A stretch of 64,000 nt of DNA from Hymenobacter radiodurans. GTDB taxonomy: Bacteria; Bacteroidota; Bacteroidia; Cytophagales; Hymenobacteraceae. Location: NCBI RefSeq assembly GCF_004355185.1, contig NZ_CP037922.1:434001-498000 (forward strand). The letters are read 5' to 3'. The notes beneath the pieces were generated by a model that saw nothing but the letters and a program-made list of their open reading frames with translations, ran no database searches and was not told where the DNA came from. Positions within the stretch are counted from its first letter, which is position 1. Every line of letters starts with the position of its first letter. Shown piece by piece: positions 62,387 to 64,000 of this stretch. The translations under genes and the position numbers were made by a program.

Positions 62387-63151
62387 ATGTTCGATATTTC
62401 TGTTTTCTCCGATCCTAATACCTGGGTCAGCCTGCTCACGCTTACCTTCATGGAGGTGGTGCTGGGCATTGATAACATCATCTTTATCTCCATCATCGTC
62501 AATCGGTTGCCGAAGGACCAACAAGGGCGCGGACGCACCATAGGCCTGATGTTGGCGCTGCTGTTTCGCATCGGATTGCTGTTGAGCATCACCTGGATTG
62601 TCAGCCTGAAGGAGCCCTTGTTTACAATCAATCTTCCCTTTCTGGCGGCTGACCACGGCGTATCGGGCCGCGACCTGATTTTGTTCGCTGGGGGGCTTTT
62701 CCTGCTGGCTAAGAGCACCACCGAGATTCATACCAAGCTTCAGGGCGAAGAAGAAAGCCACGAAGCGGGCAATTACAGCAGCTTTGCCCGCGTCATTGTC
62801 CAGATCATTCTCATCGACATTGTGTTCTCCTTCGACTCGATCCTGACGGCCGTGGGCTTGGTGGATAACGTACTAGTGATGATTCTGGCGGTTATCATCG
62901 CTATGGGTATCATGCTGATTTTCGCCAAGATGATCGGCGACTTCGTAAATCAGAACCCAACGATAAAAATGCTGGCCCTGTCCTTCCTGATTATGATCGG
63001 TATTATGCTGGTGATGGAATCCTTTCACCAGGAAATTCCGAAGGGCTACGTCTACTTCGCCATGTTCTTCTCCCTGGGCGTGGAACTGCTGAATCTGCGC
63101 CTCCGCAAAAAGGTGCCACCAGTGGAGCTGCGCGATTCACGCTTCGATTAA
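62387..63151 (+). CDS. TerC-family membrane protein
   Basis: 254 residues and about seven to nine membrane segments. TFMEVVLGIDNIIFISIIV carries the Asp-Asn pair, and IILIDIVFSFDSILTAVGL carries the second acidic pair, both hallmarks of TerC/Alx proteins. These export Mn2+ and give tellurite or alkaline-pH resistance. Tel genes are absent here. The short loop EEESHEAGNYSSFAR is cytoplasmic. The codons for AGGLFLLAKS contain the motif GGGGGGCTTTTC. Confidence 0.9.
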   Translation: MFDISVFSDPNTWVSLLTLTFMEVVLGIDNIIFISIIVNRLPKDQQGRGRTIGLMLALLFRIGLLLSITWIVSLKEPLFTINLPFLAADHGVSGRDLILFAGGLFLLAKSTTEIHTKLQGEEESHEAGNYSSFARVIVQIILIDIVFSFDSILTAVGLVDNVLVMILAVIIAMGIMLIFAKMIGDFVNQNPTIKMLALSFLIMIGIMLVMESFHQEIPKGYVYFAMFFSLGVELLNLRLRKKVPPVELRDSRFD

Positions 63152-63182
63152 GACGCGATTTGAGCGTTTTATTTTTCCTGCA

Positions 63183-63219
63183 GTGCCCTAGCGATATGAT
63201 ACGTCAGAAGCTAGGGCAC
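63183..63219 (+). terminator. Bidirectional hairpin
   Basis: GTGCCCTAGC pairs with GCTAGGGCAC around a 17-nt loop, then GTGTTTTTAA. It lies between terC and the converging DnaJ-domain gene. Confidence 0.7.
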
Positions 63220-63226
63220 CGTGTTT

Positions 63227-64000
63227 TTAAGCAGAGATCAATAAATAAAGGGTCACTATCAGTAACACTAGCGTCATTAGACCTGTCCCTAATCGGGCAT
63301 CATTACCGAGCCTTTTTATCTGTGTTAGGCCCGCGCTAATAAAAAGTAGCAATGGCATCACCAACGATTCTGTATACAGGTTCATGGGTATTATATACTG
63401 ACCATTGCTACGTACCACTTGTAAAGCCTTGCCAATGATTGGAGTGCGCTCTACACGTACAGCTTCGCCTAGTGCGATACTTTCATCGCTATCAAAGCGA
63501 CCTTGGTCCGTTCGGTGGTGAAAATAAGTGTGGCGAGTGCCGCGGCTATGCTTAGAACCTCCCGAATAGTACACGTCGAAAAGTGACTCTTCGATGCGCT
63601 CTACCTGTTCGTAGGCTAAAGAATAATCGATTATAAAAGTCAAGCATAATGCTAGGCTACCTAGCATAATAGGGCGCAGCCCACCTAATACGCGTGCATA
63701 TTGGGCTGCATAGCGTTCCTGCAAGCTAACGCGGCGCACAGGACGCGGCATCGGTCCTCGATAAGCCGGATCGGGGTGCCGCGGAACAACAGGGCGAGAC
63801 ACCACCGGCGAAGGCGGATTGCGCAAAGCCCACAACCGGGCATCGTACGCCTTGCGCTTGTCGGGTAAGCTCAATATTTCGTAAGCGCGGTTTACGGCCA
63901 AATAACGCTCGTGCGCGGCCGGATCTTGGGTGCGGTCGGGGTGGGTGAGGAGTACTAAGCGCCGATAAGCCTGCCGGATGTCGGCCGCCGACGCTTGCTC
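63227..64000 (-). CDS. DnaJ-domain membrane protein, partial
   Basis: The 5' part is cut off by the right edge of the window. The reverse-strand frame begins within a J domain: RQAYRRLVLLTHPDR carries the HPD motif that stimulates Hsp70 ATPase, then YLAVNRAYEILSLPDKRKAYD. A Pro/Arg-rich linker follows, then hydrophobic segments (GLRPIMLGSLALCLTFIIDYSLAY; LLLFISAGLTQ; GLMTLVLLIVTLYLLIS), so it is a membrane-anchored J-domain protein. The terminal protein of this kind is common in Bacteroidota; client and role are unknown. Confidence 0.82.
   Translation of the reverse strand, partial: EQASAADIRQAYRRLVLLTHPDRTQDPAAHERYLAVNRAYEILSLPDKRKAYDARLWALRNPPSPVVSRPVVPRHPDPAYRGPMPRPVRRVSLQERYAAQYARVLGGLRPIMLGSLALCLTFIIDYSLAYEQVERIEESLFDVYYSGGSKHSRGTRHTYFHHRTDQGRFDSDESIALGEAVRVERTPIIGKALQVVRSNGQYIIPMNLYTESLVMPLLLFISAGLTQIKRLGNDARLGTGLMTLVLLIVTLYLLISA

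Noticed and set aside
1..64000. CRISPR array, insertion sequence or integrase
   Set aside because: No regularly spaced direct repeats and no transposase or recombinase motif were found on either strand.
1..64000. Riboswitch or other structured leader
   Set aside because: No leader in front of any gene showed a recognisable riboswitch core; only terminators and REP-like hairpins were found.

Overview
The window comes from a GC-rich (roughly 55-58%) Bacteroidota chromosome, most likely Hymenobacter or a close relative. The evidence is: TAnnTTTG-type -7 promoter elements with few Shine-Dalgarno sites, a type IX secretion C-terminal sorting domain, MG2/TonB-plug and Omp85-type outer-membrane proteins, OmpA lipoproteins, and the gene families present. 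No rRNA, CRISPR array or insertion sequence was found. There is one tRNA gene, tRNA-Arg(CCU).

Layout. 0-10 kb: pncB fragment, STAS protein, FAD/Rieske oxidoreductase, cyanophycinase, two divergent NarL-type response regulators sharing a near-identical 3' tract, a family 2 glycosyltransferase, tRNA-Arg, and a class III cyclase-like protein facing an HD-PycTM membrane protein. 10-20 kb: metallophosphatase-Omp85 fusion, an outer-membrane barrel, ppk1, sixA, hflX, cytochrome c lipoprotein. 20-28 kb: glycosyltransferase, rfbC, murF, FG-GAP/T9SS protein, omega-amidase beside methionine/glutamine aminotransferase, msrA. 29-39 kb: three paralogous SpoIIAA-like proteins, a metalloprotease/propeller/barrel protein, an MG2-TonB plug protein, DsbA-like protein. 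39-50 kb: DoxX, two VOC proteins, GlxA regulator, acetyltransferase, cupin, FAD oxidase, amidohydrolase, subtilase, OmpA lipoprotein operon. 50.9-54.2 kb: an AT-rich accessory island with an AAA ATPase/TOPRIM-like gene pair and a hicBA toxin-antitoxin module, tied to a duplicated mfd 3' end. 54-64 kb: mfd, YdjM-like hydrolase, NYN-cold-shock protein, PaaI thioesterase, acetyltransferase, YajQ, TerC, and a truncated DnaJ-domain protein.

Two window-wide signals stand out. First, an A/T run followed by GCCCCC(C), for example AAAAAAGCCCCCCAG or TTTGCCCCCC, occurs dozens of times. Inverted pairs form most of the intrinsic terminators, and single copies lie inside coding sequences in both orientations. 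This is the distribution seen for DNA-uptake sequences in Neisseria and Pasteurellaceae. Second, nine genes are split by 13 single-base frameshifts. Every one is repaired by adding one base to a homopolymer: G/C in 12 cases, either an A or a C in msrA. Adding those bases restores full-length, family-typical proteins, so these are most simply assembly homopolymer under-calls rather than pseudogenes. I annotate them as single genes.

The best candidates for an undescribed system are the ATPase/TOPRIM-like pair in the mfd-linked island, and the cyclase-like/HD-PycTM pair at 7.2-9.7 kb, which resembles a Pycsar-type cyclic-nucleotide module. All family assignments come from motif reading alone; no database search was possible.
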